The notes beneath the pieces were generated by a model. The model made no database searches and was not told the DNA's origin. It was given only the letters and a program-made list of their open reading frames with translations. Both the position numbers and the translations under genes were made by a program. 64,000 nt of DNA from UBA9676 sp963837105 (GTDB lineage: Bacteria; Actinomycetota; Actinomycetes; Streptosporangiales; Streptosporangiaceae). How positions within the stretch are numbered: the first letter of the stretch is position 1; every line of letters starts with the position of its first letter. The stretch covers positions 62,001 to 126,000 of the forward strand of contig CAWIMG010000018.1 of assembly GCA_963837105.1 (NCBI GenBank). Reading direction: 5' to 3'. Below are positions 1 through 7,771 of the stretch, piece after piece.

Positions 1-1757
1 TAATCCCCGGTGTGGGTGGCGGGCGCTGCCAGCAGGCTGGCCGGTGGCAGCGGGAACCAGCGCAGAGCCTCGAAGTCGGGGCTAAGTCCGGTCGGCCCAT
101 CCGGGATCTGGCTGGGGCTGGCGGCCATCTCCGCCCTGGCCGCGTCCAGGTAGCCGGGGAAGGCGTCCTCGCCCGCCTGGGCACGGCGGCGGGGCCAGGT
201 CATCTGGCCGCCGGTGGCCCAGGACACCGCGGTCAGCCGCAGCGGCGGCTCGGGCACGCCGCTGGTGTGCCGCCAGAGCCCGGTGTGCGGGTCGAACCGG
301 TAGGCGGGCAGCAGCCGGTAGCCGCCGGCCGCGATCATCTCCACCGCGTCGGCGATGTAACCGGCTGCGGTGGCGGAGATGAAGTAGTTGAGGTTGACCC
401 TGGTCCAGCCGGGCTTGATCCCTTCGCAGCCATGGCCGATCTCCTCGCGCAGCGCGTGCGAGCGGGCGGAGCCGATCGCCAGCAGCCGGTGCCCGTAGGG
501 CCCGGCGCATGAGCAGCCGCCGCGGGCCTGGATGCCAAACAGGTCGTTGAGCAGCGCGACCACGAAGTTGTGGTGCAGATACTGGCCAGCGCCGTGGCGG
601 ATGCGGAACGAGATCACCGCCAGCCGCTGCGCCCGGTGGCTGCCCAGGATCTCAATCGCCGGATGGCCTTCCCACCGGGTCAGGACCTGCTGCCACAGCC
701 GTTCCTCCCGGGCCTGGATCAGATCCGTGCCGACGGCCTGCTTGAGCGCGAACACCAGCCCGGCGCGGATCGACTCCACGATCGCCGGGGTGCCGCCCTC
801 CTCGCGGGCGACCGGGTCCTCCAGGTAGCGGTGGCCGACCGGGTCGACGAACGCGACGGTGCCGCCGCCCGGCACGGTCGGCACCGCGTTGCGGACCAGG
901 CCCCGGCGCACCACCAGCACCCCCGGTGTCTGCGGGCCGCCGGGGAACTTGTGCGGCGACAGGAAAACCGCGTCCTTGTGATCATCGGCCGCCAGCGCGG
1001 AGGCCGAGACCCGGATCGGCACGTACGGCCCGGCCGCGGCGTAATCCCAGAACGACAGCGCGCCGTGCGCGTGCAGCAGGGCCGCCACCGCGCTGGTGTC
1101 GGTGAGGATCCCGGTGACATTGGAGGCAGCCGAGAAGCTGCCGATGCGCAGCGGGCGGTCCGCGTAGGCGGCCAGCTGGCGGGCCAGATCCGCCAGGTCG
1201 ACATGGCCGTCGGCATCCTCGCCGATGACCACCACGTCGGCGATCGACTCCCGCCAGGGCAGCTCGTTGGAGTGATGCTCGTACGGGCCGATGAACACCA
1301 CCGGCCGCTGTCCGGCCGGAATGCGCTCAGCCAGCCGGTACCGCTCGTCCAGGCCCTGCGGGATACGCAGTTCCAGGATGCCGATCAGCTTGTTCACCGC
1401 CGAGGTTGCCCCGGAACCGCAGAAGATGACCAGGTCGTCCCCGGTGCCGCCGACCGCGTCGCGGATGATCCGCCGGGCGTCCTCGCGCAGCCGGGTGGTC
1501 TGCAGGCCGGTGCCCGAGCTTTCGGTATGGGTGTTGGCGTACCGCGGCAGCACCGCGTCGCGGATGAAATCCTCCACGAACTCCAGCGACCGCCCGGAGG
1601 CGGTGTAGTCGGCGTAGGTGACCCGGCGCGGCCCGAACGGCCCATCCATCAGCTCGCCCTCGCCGATGACCCCCTGCCGGATCTGCTCCAGCAGCGGCGA
1701 CGTCGGCAGGCCGCCCGCATCCACCACACCGTCACCCTGCGTCCGCGTCGCGCCCAT
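1..1757 (-). CDS. class V aminotransferase, cysteine desulfurase-like; 3' end at window edge
   Basis: PLP-dependent class V aminotransferase related to cysteine desulfurases and selenocysteine lyases, which take sulfur from cysteine as an enzyme-bound persulfide. The PLP lysine is K270 in SPHKFPGGPQTPG; near the C-terminus ARGGCSCAGPYGH resembles the SufS catalytic-cysteine loop. The ATG at 1757 was chosen because it lies 6 bases behind GGAAGGGG; an in-frame ATG at 1763 touches that site. About 585 codons are visible, and the last partial codon begins TA, so the gene may stop exactly at the edge. It is transcribed away from a CstR-like regulator with operators in between, which fits a role in sulfur or persulfide handling. 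Substrate is not shown. Confidence 0.8.
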   Translation of the reverse strand, partial: MGATRTQGDGVVDAGGLPTSPLLEQIRQGVIGEGELMDGPFGPRRVTYADYTASGRSLEFVEDFIRDAVLPRYANTHTESSGTGLQTTRLREDARRIIRDAVGGTGDDLVIFCGSGATSAVNKLIGILELRIPQGLDERYRLAERIPAGQRPVVFIGPYEHHSNELPWRESIADVVVIGEDADGHVDLADLARQLAAYADRPLRIGSFSAASNVTGILTDTSAVAALLHAHGALSFWDYAAAGPYVPIRVSASALAADDHKDAVFLSPHKFPGGPQTPGVLVVRRGLVRNAVPTVPGGGTVAFVDPVGHRYLEDPVAREEGGTPAIVESIRAGLVFALKQAVGTDLIQAREERLWQQVLTRWEGHPAIEILGSHRAQRLAVISFRIRHGAGQYLHHNFVVALLNDLFGIQARGGCSCAGPYGHRLLAIGSARSHALREEIGHGCEGIKPGWTRVNLNYFISATAAGYIADAVEMIAAGGYRLLPAYRFDPHTGLWRHTSGVPEPPLRLTAVSWATGGQMTWPRRRAQAGEDAFPGYLDAARAEMAASPSQIPDGPTGLSPDFEALRWFPLPPASLLAAPATHTGD

Positions 1758-1763
1758 CCTCAT

Positions 1764-2008
1764 CCCCTTCCGGGAAGACGCCGCGTGCCCGCCGCGGCGC
1801 CCGGGCAGCCGGCGGCACAGCCGTTTCGCCTCCTACAGGCCCGGTGGCGGCGTCCGTCAGCGGCCGGCCGGGCCGCCGCCTCCCGGCCGGCGATGCTCGC
1901 CCGGACCTGGTCCAGGCCGAGCTCGCAGGCCTTGCCCAACAGCGCCGGGCAGCGCACCCAGCTGCACGTACCGGACGATGCCGTCACGGACCACCACCAG
2001 TAAGCCTA
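1764..2008. other. spacer with coding-like but unresolved sequence
   Basis: This stretch between the aminotransferase start and the first operator holds no intact recognisable gene. On the minus strand, directly downstream of the operator at 2009, one frame reads VVVRDGIVRYVQLGALPG and a second frame reads ALLGKACELGLDQVRASI. Together these look like a short protein broken by an indel, possibly a small CstR-controlled gene or a remnant. A TAGGAGG sequence lies on the minus strand near 1825, but only a very short frame follows it. I cannot assign a product. Confidence 0.3.
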
Positions 2009-2024
2009 ATACCCCTTGGGGTAT
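2009..2024. promoter_or_regulatory. CsoR/CstR-type operator 1
   Basis: ATACCCCTTGGGGTAT has perfect 7-base arms around TT. The ATACCC...GGGTAT G-tract layout is the one known for CsoR-family repressors. It lies on the side of the minus-strand aminotransferase, about 250 bases before its start. Confidence 0.7.
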
Positions 2025-2134
2025 AGCTGGAACCCCGCCACCCGGCGTGGCCGGCCATGCCACCAAGCCGGCCCAGGCCTGGCTGCCGGTGGTGGCCTCC
2101 GTCAGGCGCCGGCCGGGTGATGTGAGCTTCCGAC

Positions 2135-2150
2135 ATACCCCGCAGGGTAT
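2135..2150. promoter_or_regulatory. CsoR/CstR-type operator 2
   Basis: ATACCCCGCAGGGTAT is a second copy of the same palindrome (6-base perfect arms), 34 bases before the start of the regulator gene. This suggests autoregulation. Two copies of one motif in a divergent promoter region strongly suggest a shared repressor. Confidence 0.72.
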
Positions 2151-2184
2151 ATTGGAAGCAATAACACCTGAGAGGGAGTGACCG

Positions 2185-2445
2185 GTGAAGATCGACGAGG
2201 AGGCCGCGGGACCGGTGCTGAACCGGCTCCGCCGGGCGCAGGGCCAGCTGGCCGGGGTCATCGCGATGATCGAGGACGGGCGGGACTGCCAGGACGTGGT
2301 CACTCAGCTTGCCGCGGTGTCCCGGGCACTGGACCGGGCCGGGTTCAAGATCGTGGCCAGCGGGATGCGCCAGTGCCTGACCGGTGACGGCGATTCCCCG
2401 CTGACCCAGGAGCAGATGGAAAAACTGTTCCTCAGCCTGGCCTAG
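2185..2445 (+). CDS. CsoR/RcnR-family regulator, CstR-like (DUF156)
   Basis: An 86-residue all-helical DUF156 repressor. Copper-sensing CsoR uses Cys-His-Cys ligands; here the two cysteines are kept (C35 in GRDCQDV and C64 in ASGMRQC, 29 apart as in CsoR) but the His position is Gly60. Loss of the His while both Cys remain is the pattern of CstR, which senses persulfides by forming a di- or polysulfide link between the cysteines. GTG start at 2185 with GAGGGAG at 2172. Two matching operators lie upstream, and the divergent gene is desulfurase-like, so sulfur stress is a more likely signal than copper. The ligand is inferred. Confidence 0.82.
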   Translation: MKIDEEAAGPVLNRLRRAQGQLAGVIAMIEDGRDCQDVVTQLAAVSRALDRAGFKIVASGMRQCLTGDGDSPLTQEQMEKLFLSLA

Positions 2446-2484
2446 GCAGGCCGGGCAGATGGGCTACGCGCTCACCAGGCACCG

Positions 2485-2808
2485 ATGACCCCGCCCCCCG
2501 GCACCGGCGGCATCGACGGCCCCGAGGACATCGAGGACGCCGATCCCGGCCTGGCCGCCCAGCGCACCGAACTCGCCTGGACCCGCACCGCCCTCTCCTT
2601 CGCCGCCGTCGGCACCGCCCTGCTCAGGAACCAGCCCGTTGTGGGCATCCCGGTGCTGGCACTGAGCCTGCTGATCTGGGAACTCGGCCGCCTGCCCGGC
2701 AGGCCAGGCACCAGCCACACCCGCACCCGCCGACTGCGGCTGATCGCTGCCGCCGTCACCGCGATCGCCATCACTGCCCTGGTCTTCACCCTCGCCACCA
2801 GCTGGTGA
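2485..2808 (+). CDS. DUF202 family membrane protein
   Basis: A 107-residue protein with the DUF202 signature DPGLAAQRTELAWTRTALSF at about residues 22-41, then hydrophobic stretches near 41-72 and 88-105, so an integral membrane protein. The molecular role of DUF202 is not established. It begins 39 bases after the CstR-like gene on the same strand and may be co-transcribed with it, but no common function is evident. Confidence 0.75.
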   Translation: MTPPPGTGGIDGPEDIEDADPGLAAQRTELAWTRTALSFAAVGTALLRNQPVVGIPVLALSLLIWELGRLPGRPGTSHTRTRRLRLIAAAVTAIAITALVFTLATSW

Positions 2809-2850
2809 GAAGGCGGGCGACGGCGCCGTCCGCGGCGGCGGGGCGGCGGC

Positions 2851-4230
2851 CTATTCGCCCCCGGGCGGGGTGTGGATGAGCTTCTTGTTCACGAACTCAT
2901 CGATCCCAAGCGGCCCCAGCTCCCGGCCGATGCCCGAGCGCTTGGTGCCGCCGAAGGGCAGTTCCGGGCCGCCGCCCTCGGGCCGGTTGATCCAGACCAT
3001 CCCGACATCCAGCCGTTCGGCCACGTCCAGGGCCAGCGTCTCGTCGCTGGCGAACACCGCGCCGCCCAGCCCGTAGGAGCTGCTGTTAGCCAGTTCGACG
3101 GCCTCGTCGGCGCTGGACACCTTGTAAACCATCGCGGCCGGCCCGAACAGCTCCTCGTGGTAGGCCCGCATCCTGGGGGTCACCCCCGACAGCACGGTGG
3201 CCTCCACGAACGCGCCGGGCCGGTCCAGCCGGTGCCCGCCCAGGTGCACCGTCGCGCCCTTGCTGACCGCGTCGTTGATCTGGTCCATCAGGTTGCGGGC
3301 GGCCTGCTCCGACGACAGCGGCCCGTAGGACGTAGCCGGGTCGGTGGGGTCGCCGGTGGTATAGCCGGACATGGCGGCGACGAACTCGGACATGAACTCG
3401 TCGTACACGTCACCGGTGACAATCATCCGCTTGGAGGCGTTGCACGCCTGGCCGCCGTTCTCCATCCGCGCGGCTGCCGCCGCCTTGGCCACGCTGGGCA
3501 GGTCGGCCCCGTCCAGCACGATGAACGGGTCCGAGCCACCCAGTTCCAGCACGACCTTCTTCAGGTGCTGGCCGGCCACCGCGGCGACGGCTGAGCCGGC
3601 CCGCTCGCTGCCGGTCACCGACACCCCGGCGATCCGCGGGTCGGCGATCATCTCGGCCACCTGCTCGTTGCTGGCGAACACGTTGATGTACGCATCGGCG
3701 GGCAGCCCGGCCTCGCCGAAGATCTGCTCCATGGCCAGGGCCGACTCCGGGCACTGCGGCGCGTGCTTGAGCACGATCGTGTTGCCGATCATCAGGTTGG
3801 GGCCGGCGAACCGGGCGACCTGGTAATAGGGGTAGTTCCAGGGCATGATGCCCAGCAGTGCCCCGATCGGGGACTTGCGGATCCATGCCGTGCCCGGCGT
3901 GCTGGACTGCAGCGGCTCGTCCTTGAGCAGATCGGGCCCGTGGTCGGCGTAGTAGCGGTAGATGGCGACGGTGAACTTCAGCTCACCCCGGGCCTCGGCC
4001 GTGGTCTTGCCCATCTCCCGGGTGATGATCGCGGCCAGCTCGGCGGACCGGTCACGGTAAAGCTGAGCCACCCGGCGCAGGATGTCCGCGCGCTCGGCCA
4101 TGGCCGTCCGCCGCCACGCCGGATAGCCGCGCCCGGCCCGGTCCAGGACCGCCTGGATCTCCGCGTCGGTGGCCGTCGGGTACTCCTTCTCCACCTGGCC
4201 GGTGGACGGGTTCACAACCTGGTAGTTCAT
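2851..4230 (-). CDS. gabD: NAD(P)-dependent succinate-semialdehyde dehydrogenase-type ALDH
   Basis: A 459-residue aldehyde dehydrogenase of the short GabD-like type, oxidising succinate semialdehyde or a similar aldehyde to the acid in GABA or 4-carbon catabolism. The catalytic cysteine is C263 in NGGQACNASKRM, the general-base glutamate is in LELGGSDPF, and the MPWNYPYYQ and SVTGSERAG cofactor motifs are present. ATG start at 4230 behind a purine-rich stretch. No transaminase or GABA permease is adjacent, so substrate is inferred from family only. Confidence 0.82.
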   Translation of the reverse strand: MNYQVVNPSTGQVEKEYPTATDAEIQAVLDRAGRGYPAWRRTAMAERADILRRVAQLYRDRSAELAAIITREMGKTTAEARGELKFTVAIYRYYADHGPDLLKDEPLQSSTPGTAWIRKSPIGALLGIMPWNYPYYQVARFAGPNLMIGNTIVLKHAPQCPESALAMEQIFGEAGLPADAYINVFASNEQVAEMIADPRIAGVSVTGSERAGSAVAAVAGQHLKKVVLELGGSDPFIVLDGADLPSVAKAAAAARMENGGQACNASKRMIVTGDVYDEFMSEFVAAMSGYTTGDPTDPATSYGPLSSEQAARNLMDQINDAVSKGATVHLGGHRLDRPGAFVEATVLSGVTPRMRAYHEELFGPAAMVYKVSSADEAVELANSSSYGLGGAVFASDETLALDVAERLDVGMVWINRPEGGGPELPFGGTKRSGIGRELGPLGIDEFVNKKLIHTPPGGE

Positions 4231-4320
4231 CGCCTCTGACGCTCCCTCGCCGTTCGCCCGGTGGTCATCAGCAACGAGCCTACCGGGGCCGGCCGGGCCG
4301 GCTTCGGCGGCGCTGACGGG

Positions 4321-4356
4321 CCGGGCGCGAGTTACCCGGGCGCGAGTTACCCGGGC
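4321..4356. repeat. 15-bp tandem repeat, about 2.4 copies
   Basis: CCGGGCGCGAGTTAC occurs twice in succession (4321-4335, 4336-4350) followed by a partial copy. It lies in the 190-base non-coding gap between the DMT transporter end and the dehydrogenase start. No function visible. Confidence 0.7.
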
Positions 4357-4419
4357 GCCGCGCAGGCCCGGCCAGCCCGCCTTGCCCGGCAGGTCCGGCG
4401 GCCAGGCGCCGGCATTTGC

Positions 4420-5289
4420 TCACGAGCGGGCCGCCGCCGACGGGGTGAGATCCTGCGGGGCGGTCCGGGTGAGCATGATGACCCCGGCTGCCATCACGGC
4501 GAACGACAGCACGGCCGCGGTGATCTTCAGCGGACTGTCGGTGAAGCGCTCATCGAACAGCCAGACGCTCAAGACGATGCTGGCGAAGGGATTGACGATG
4601 ACCAGGATCGGCTGGGACACGCTCAGCGGCCCGACGTGCAGGGCGGCCTGCTCCAGCAGCGTGCCGGCGATCCCGGCGCCGATCAGCGCGTACACCGGCC
4701 AGCGGGTGAGCAGGCCGGTGACGCCGAACGCGGTGAGCGTGTTGGTCGCGGCCTTGAGGAACGTCGCCTCCAGCGCCCAGCACAGCCCGGCTGAAGCGGC
4801 GAAGACGGCGGCCCGGCGCGCCGGCGGCCCGGCCCGCCCCAGCGCCGCCAGCACGGCGATCGCTCCGCCGAGCACCAGCCCGGCGGACAGCCACTCCCTG
4901 GTCTGCGGGGTGGCCTGGCCGCCGGTGGGCTCCGCTGCGACCAGGAACGCCGCCAGGGCCAGGCAGACGACCAGCACCGACCCCCAGGCGGCGGCGGCCA
5001 CGTCCTGGCGGATCCACACCCGGCGCAGCACCAGCGCGAAGACCAGTTCGGTGACCAGCACCGGCTGGACCACCGACATCGGGCCGTTGTGCAGGGCGAG
5101 GGCCTGGAACACGAACGTGCCCGCGGCGGCTGCCCAGCCCAGCAGCCACAGCGGCTGCCGGATCAGGTAGAGCGGCAGCCGCCAGCCCTTCTCCCGCTTG
5201 GGTGCGCCGATGCTGGCCACGTGCTGCGTGATCAGGTTGGACGCGCTGCAGAACGCGGCTGCCAGCGCGAGCCCCACGGCCAGGATCAC
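4420..5289 (-). CDS. DMT/EamA family transporter
   Basis: A 289-residue inner-membrane protein with about ten hydrophobic helices in two halves, as in the drug/metabolite transporter superfamily. N-terminal SASNLITQHVAS and the repeats PMSVVQPVLVTELVFALV and PLSVSQPILVIVNPFASI mark the two EamA-like halves. The GTG at 5289 (V-I-L-A-V) is taken as start, since it places the first helix at the N-terminus; the frame stays open far upstream but that part is antisense noise of the MFS gene. Substrate unknown; a metabolite or drug exporter is the usual guess. Confidence 0.72.
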   Translation of the reverse strand: MILAVGLALAAAFCSASNLITQHVASIGAPKREKGWRLPLYLIRQPLWLLGWAAAAGTFVFQALALHNGPMSVVQPVLVTELVFALVLRRVWIRQDVAAAAWGSVLVVCLALAAFLVAAEPTGGQATPQTREWLSAGLVLGGAIAVLAALGRAGPPARRAAVFAASAGLCWALEATFLKAATNTLTAFGVTGLLTRWPVYALIGAGIAGTLLEQAALHVGPLSVSQPILVIVNPFASIVLSVWLFDERFTDSPLKITAAVLSFAVMAAGVIMLTRTAPQDLTPSAAARS

Positions 5290-5348
5290 GGCCCCGCCCC
5301 CGCCTCTGTCATGCCTGGCACAGGCTGAATGTAGCGCTGCCCCCGGCA

Positions 5349-7040
5349 TCAGCCATGCGTGGGATCGATGCTCCTGCTCTGCCCAGCGCCGGTCCCGCGG
5401 CTGCTCTCCCCCGCGCCGGTCCCGCGGCTGCTCTCCGCTGCACCGGTCCCGCGGCCGAGGGAGAGGCTGGCGAGCAGCCCGAGTACGAGGAAGGTGGCAG
5501 CGGTGGCCGCGGTCAGGCGGGTCGCCTGGGAGAACGCCTCCTTCGCCATCGCCGCGGCGGCTGCCGTGCGGGGGCTGGCGGCCAGCTGGCCGATCACCGC
5601 GCCAGCACTCTGCTTGACCCCGGCCACCAGTGCGGAGCGCTCCCCGGCCGATACGCCGGGCAGGCTGGACAGCCGCTGGGAGAGCTGGGCTCCCAGCACG
5701 GTGAACAGCACCGTGCCCAGGATGGCGATACCGAACGCCGAGCCCACCTGGCGGCTGGTGCTCTGGGTGCCCGATGCCTGACCGCTGTTGGCTACCGGCA
5801 CATCGGCCAGCACCACCCCGGTGAGCTGGGCCGTGGCGAGCCCGACCCCGAGCCCGTACACGAACAGCACCGGCACGGTGGCCCACCACGCGGTCGCGGG
5901 CCCGACGACCAGGCCGATCCCCGCGACGCCGGCGATCTCCAGCACGATGCCCAGCCGCACCACGAACAGCGGCCCACGCCTGCTGGCAAGCTGCGCGCCG
6001 AAGCCGCTCGCCGCGAAGCTGCCGATGGCCAGCGGCAGCAGCGCGATCCCGGTCCGGAACGCGCTGTAGCCGCGAACGTTCTCGAACCACAGCGGCAGCG
6101 CGAACAGCAGGCCGAACTCCCCCAGGCTGACGATCGCCGCCGCGATGTTGCCGTTGCGGAACGACGGAATGGCAAACAGCCTCAGGTCGAGCAGGACCAC
6201 CCGGCCCGCCGCGTTGCGGCGCCGCTCAACGACGGCAAAGGCGGCCAGGCAGATGACCCCGGCGGCGAACGCCACCGGGACCGGTGACAGCGGCCATTTC
6301 CAGCCGGCGCCGGCGATGCTCACCGGGCCGGTCCGCGCCCACCAGCCGTAGCTGCGGCCCTGGATAAGCCCGAACACGATGCCGCCGAACCCGAGCACCG
6401 ACAGCAGAGCCCCCGCCAGGTCATTGCCGCGGGCGGACGACATCTCCCTGGACTCGGGCACCAGCAGCAGCGTCCCGGCGACGACGGCGAGGCCGAGCGG
6501 GATGTTGATGCCAAAGGCCCACCGCCACGAGTAGGAGGTGGTCAGCCAGCCGCCGAGCAGCGGGCCAAGCGCGGCCGTGCCGCCGATCGTGGAGCCCCAG
6601 ACCGCGAAGGCGATGGCCCGCTCGCGGCCCCGGAAACCGGCGTTGAGCAGCGACAGCGAGGTGGGCAGCATCATCGCCCCGGCGATGCCCTGCAGCACCC
6701 GGCTGCCGATCAGTTCCGGCCCCGACTGGGCGAGCGCGGCGAGCACGCTCGCCGCCGCGAAGGCGGCTGCCCCGGTGACGAACAGCCGCCGCCGCCCGTA
6801 ACGGTCGGCGAGCCGGCCCCACACCAGCAGCAGCGAGGCGAAGACCAGGGTGTAGACCTCCTGCACCCACTGCGCGTCGCTGGAGGTGATGCCGAGATCG
6901 CGGATGATCTGCGGTACCGCCACGTTGACGATGGTGGCGTCCACGATGATCATCGCGACGCCGAGCGCGATGAAGAACAATCCCAGCCAGCGGCGTGACC
7001 GCGCCCTGCCCGCCGCCGGAGCATCCGCCAGCGCGTTCAT
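5349..7040 (-). CDS. MFS drug efflux transporter, DHA2 (14-TM) family
   Basis: A 563-residue major facilitator of the EmrB/QacA type, a proton-driven drug exporter. Motif A is GRLADRYGRRRLFV, motif C is ALGPLLGGWL; about fourteen hydrophobic helices. Start at ATG 7040 is supported by GGGAG 8 bases upstream; an ATG at 7055 lacks a ribosome site. The C-terminus carries a 9-residue tandem repeat. It is divergent from a MarR gene across a large palindrome, so expression is probably repressed until the MarR protein binds a toxic ligand. Confidence 0.85.
   Translation of the reverse strand: MNALADAPAAGRARSRRWLGLFFIALGVAMIIVDATIVNVAVPQIIRDLGITSSDAQWVQEVYTLVFASLLLVWGRLADRYGRRRLFVTGAAAFAAASVLAALAQSGPELIGSRVLQGIAGAMMLPTSLSLLNAGFRGRERAIAFAVWGSTIGGTAALGPLLGGWLTTSYSWRWAFGINIPLGLAVVAGTLLLVPESREMSSARGNDLAGALLSVLGFGGIVFGLIQGRSYGWWARTGPVSIAGAGWKWPLSPVPVAFAAGVICLAAFAVVERRRNAAGRVVLLDLRLFAIPSFRNGNIAAAIVSLGEFGLLFALPLWFENVRGYSAFRTGIALLPLAIGSFAASGFGAQLASRRGPLFVVRLGIVLEIAGVAGIGLVVGPATAWWATVPVLFVYGLGVGLATAQLTGVVLADVPVANSGQASGTQSTSRQVGSAFGIAILGTVLFTVLGAQLSQRLSSLPGVSAGERSALVAGVKQSAGAVIGQLAASPRTAAAAAMAKEAFSQATRLTAATAATFLVLGLLASLSLGRGTGAAESSRGTGAGESSRGTGAGQSRSIDPTHG
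5386..5454. repeat. 27-bp tandem repeat inside the MFS C-terminus
   Basis: A 27-base unit (5386-5412, 5413-5439, partial to 5454) encodes three successive copies of a nine-residue RGTGA-x-x-S-x motif in the cytoplasmic tail. It is in frame and so length-variable without breaking the gene. Confidence 0.8.
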
Positions 7041-7065
7041 GCGCCAGGCTCCCATCAATTGCTGA

Positions 7066-7095
7066 GTATGCTGAGCATTAATGCTCAGCATACTG
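7066..7095. promoter_or_regulatory. perfect 30-bp palindrome, MarR operator
   Basis: AGTATGCTGAGCATT at 7066-7080 is followed immediately by its exact reverse complement at 7081-7095. It sits between the divergent MFS and MarR starts (25 and 115 bases away), the standard position for a MarR operator controlling both genes. The arms themselves contain the smaller inverted element TGCTGAGCA, so two dimers could bind. Confidence 0.85.
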
Positions 7096-7210
7096 AGCTT
7101 CAACGGCGGGGCCGCGCCGGGCCGGCCTCCACGCACCGCGCGCTGCCCCGCCCCCCGGGACGGGCCGGCGGCGGCCAGCGCCCACCCGGACGGCGTACGC
7201 TGCGGGGAAG

Positions 7211-7729
7211 ATGAGCACCACCGGCCAGGACGCAGGAACTGCGGCAGAGTGGTCCCTGGGCCGCCTGCTGTCCATGGCTGCGCGTCTGGTGGAGCAGGAG
7301 TGGAACAGCTGGCTGGCCAGCCAGGACCTGACCCACGCTGGGCTGATGGCACTGCACGCGCTGCGGGCCGGGCCGCGGGCACAGCGCGAGCTTGCGGCCG
7401 CGAGCATGGTCGAGGAGCAGACGATGAGCCGGGTCCTGGACCGGCTGGAGCGCGCCGGCTATGTGACCCGGCAGCGCGACACCACTGACCGGCGCCGGCT
7501 GGTCGTCCGGAGCACCGCGGCCGGGGAGCAGGCCTACCGCCGCGCGATCGACGCCGACGTCGCCAACACCATCGTCAGCGGCAGGCTGGACGACGCCGGG
7601 GCCTTCCGCCGCGAGCTCATCGCGCTGATCGCCGGGCTGCTCGCCGCGCATGGGGAGAACGCGCCAGCGGCCCTGCTCGCATCCGCCGGGCGCCCGGGGA
7701 CGGACAAGCCCGGCCCGGGCGGGGGATGA
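7211..7729 (+). CDS. MarR family transcriptional regulator
   Basis: A 172-residue winged-helix regulator. The recognition-helix and wing region is ELAAASMVEEQTMSRVLDRLERAGYVTRQRDTTDRRR at about residues 61-97, the classic MarR pattern with the DxRR wing. It is divergent from the DHA2 efflux gene with the 30-bp palindrome between them, so it most likely represses the pump and itself. Inducer not predictable. A Gly/Pro-rich tail closes the protein. Confidence 0.87.
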   Translation: MSTTGQDAGTAAEWSLGRLLSMAARLVEQEWNSWLASQDLTHAGLMALHALRAGPRAQRELAAASMVEEQTMSRVLDRLERAGYVTRQRDTTDRRRLVVRSTAAGEQAYRRAIDADVANTIVSGRLDDAGAFRRELIALIAGLLAAHGENAPAALLASAGRPGTDKPGPGGG

Positions 7730-7732
7730 CGC

Positions 7733-7751
7733 CATCCGCGGTCAGCGGATG
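7733..7751. terminator. hairpin between convergent genes
   Basis: CATCCGC-GGTCA-GCGGATG forms a 7-base stem with a 5-base loop in the 42-base gap between the MarR stop and the hydrolase stop. It is placed to act in both directions. No U-tract, which is common in this GC range. Confidence 0.5.
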
Positions 7752-7771
7752 CGGCGGTTCTCCTGGCGGGA

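Noticed and set aside
4321..4356. Tandem repeats as a possible CRISPR array (also 19341, 35238, 37962)
   Set aside because: Units are 15-18 bases, directly adjacent without spacers, and few in number; no cas genes.
5290..6090. N-terminal extension of the DMT transporter frame into the MFS gene
   Set aside because: The translated extension is Arg/Gly-rich noise with no helices, and lies on the same strand within the MFS coding sequence in another frame.
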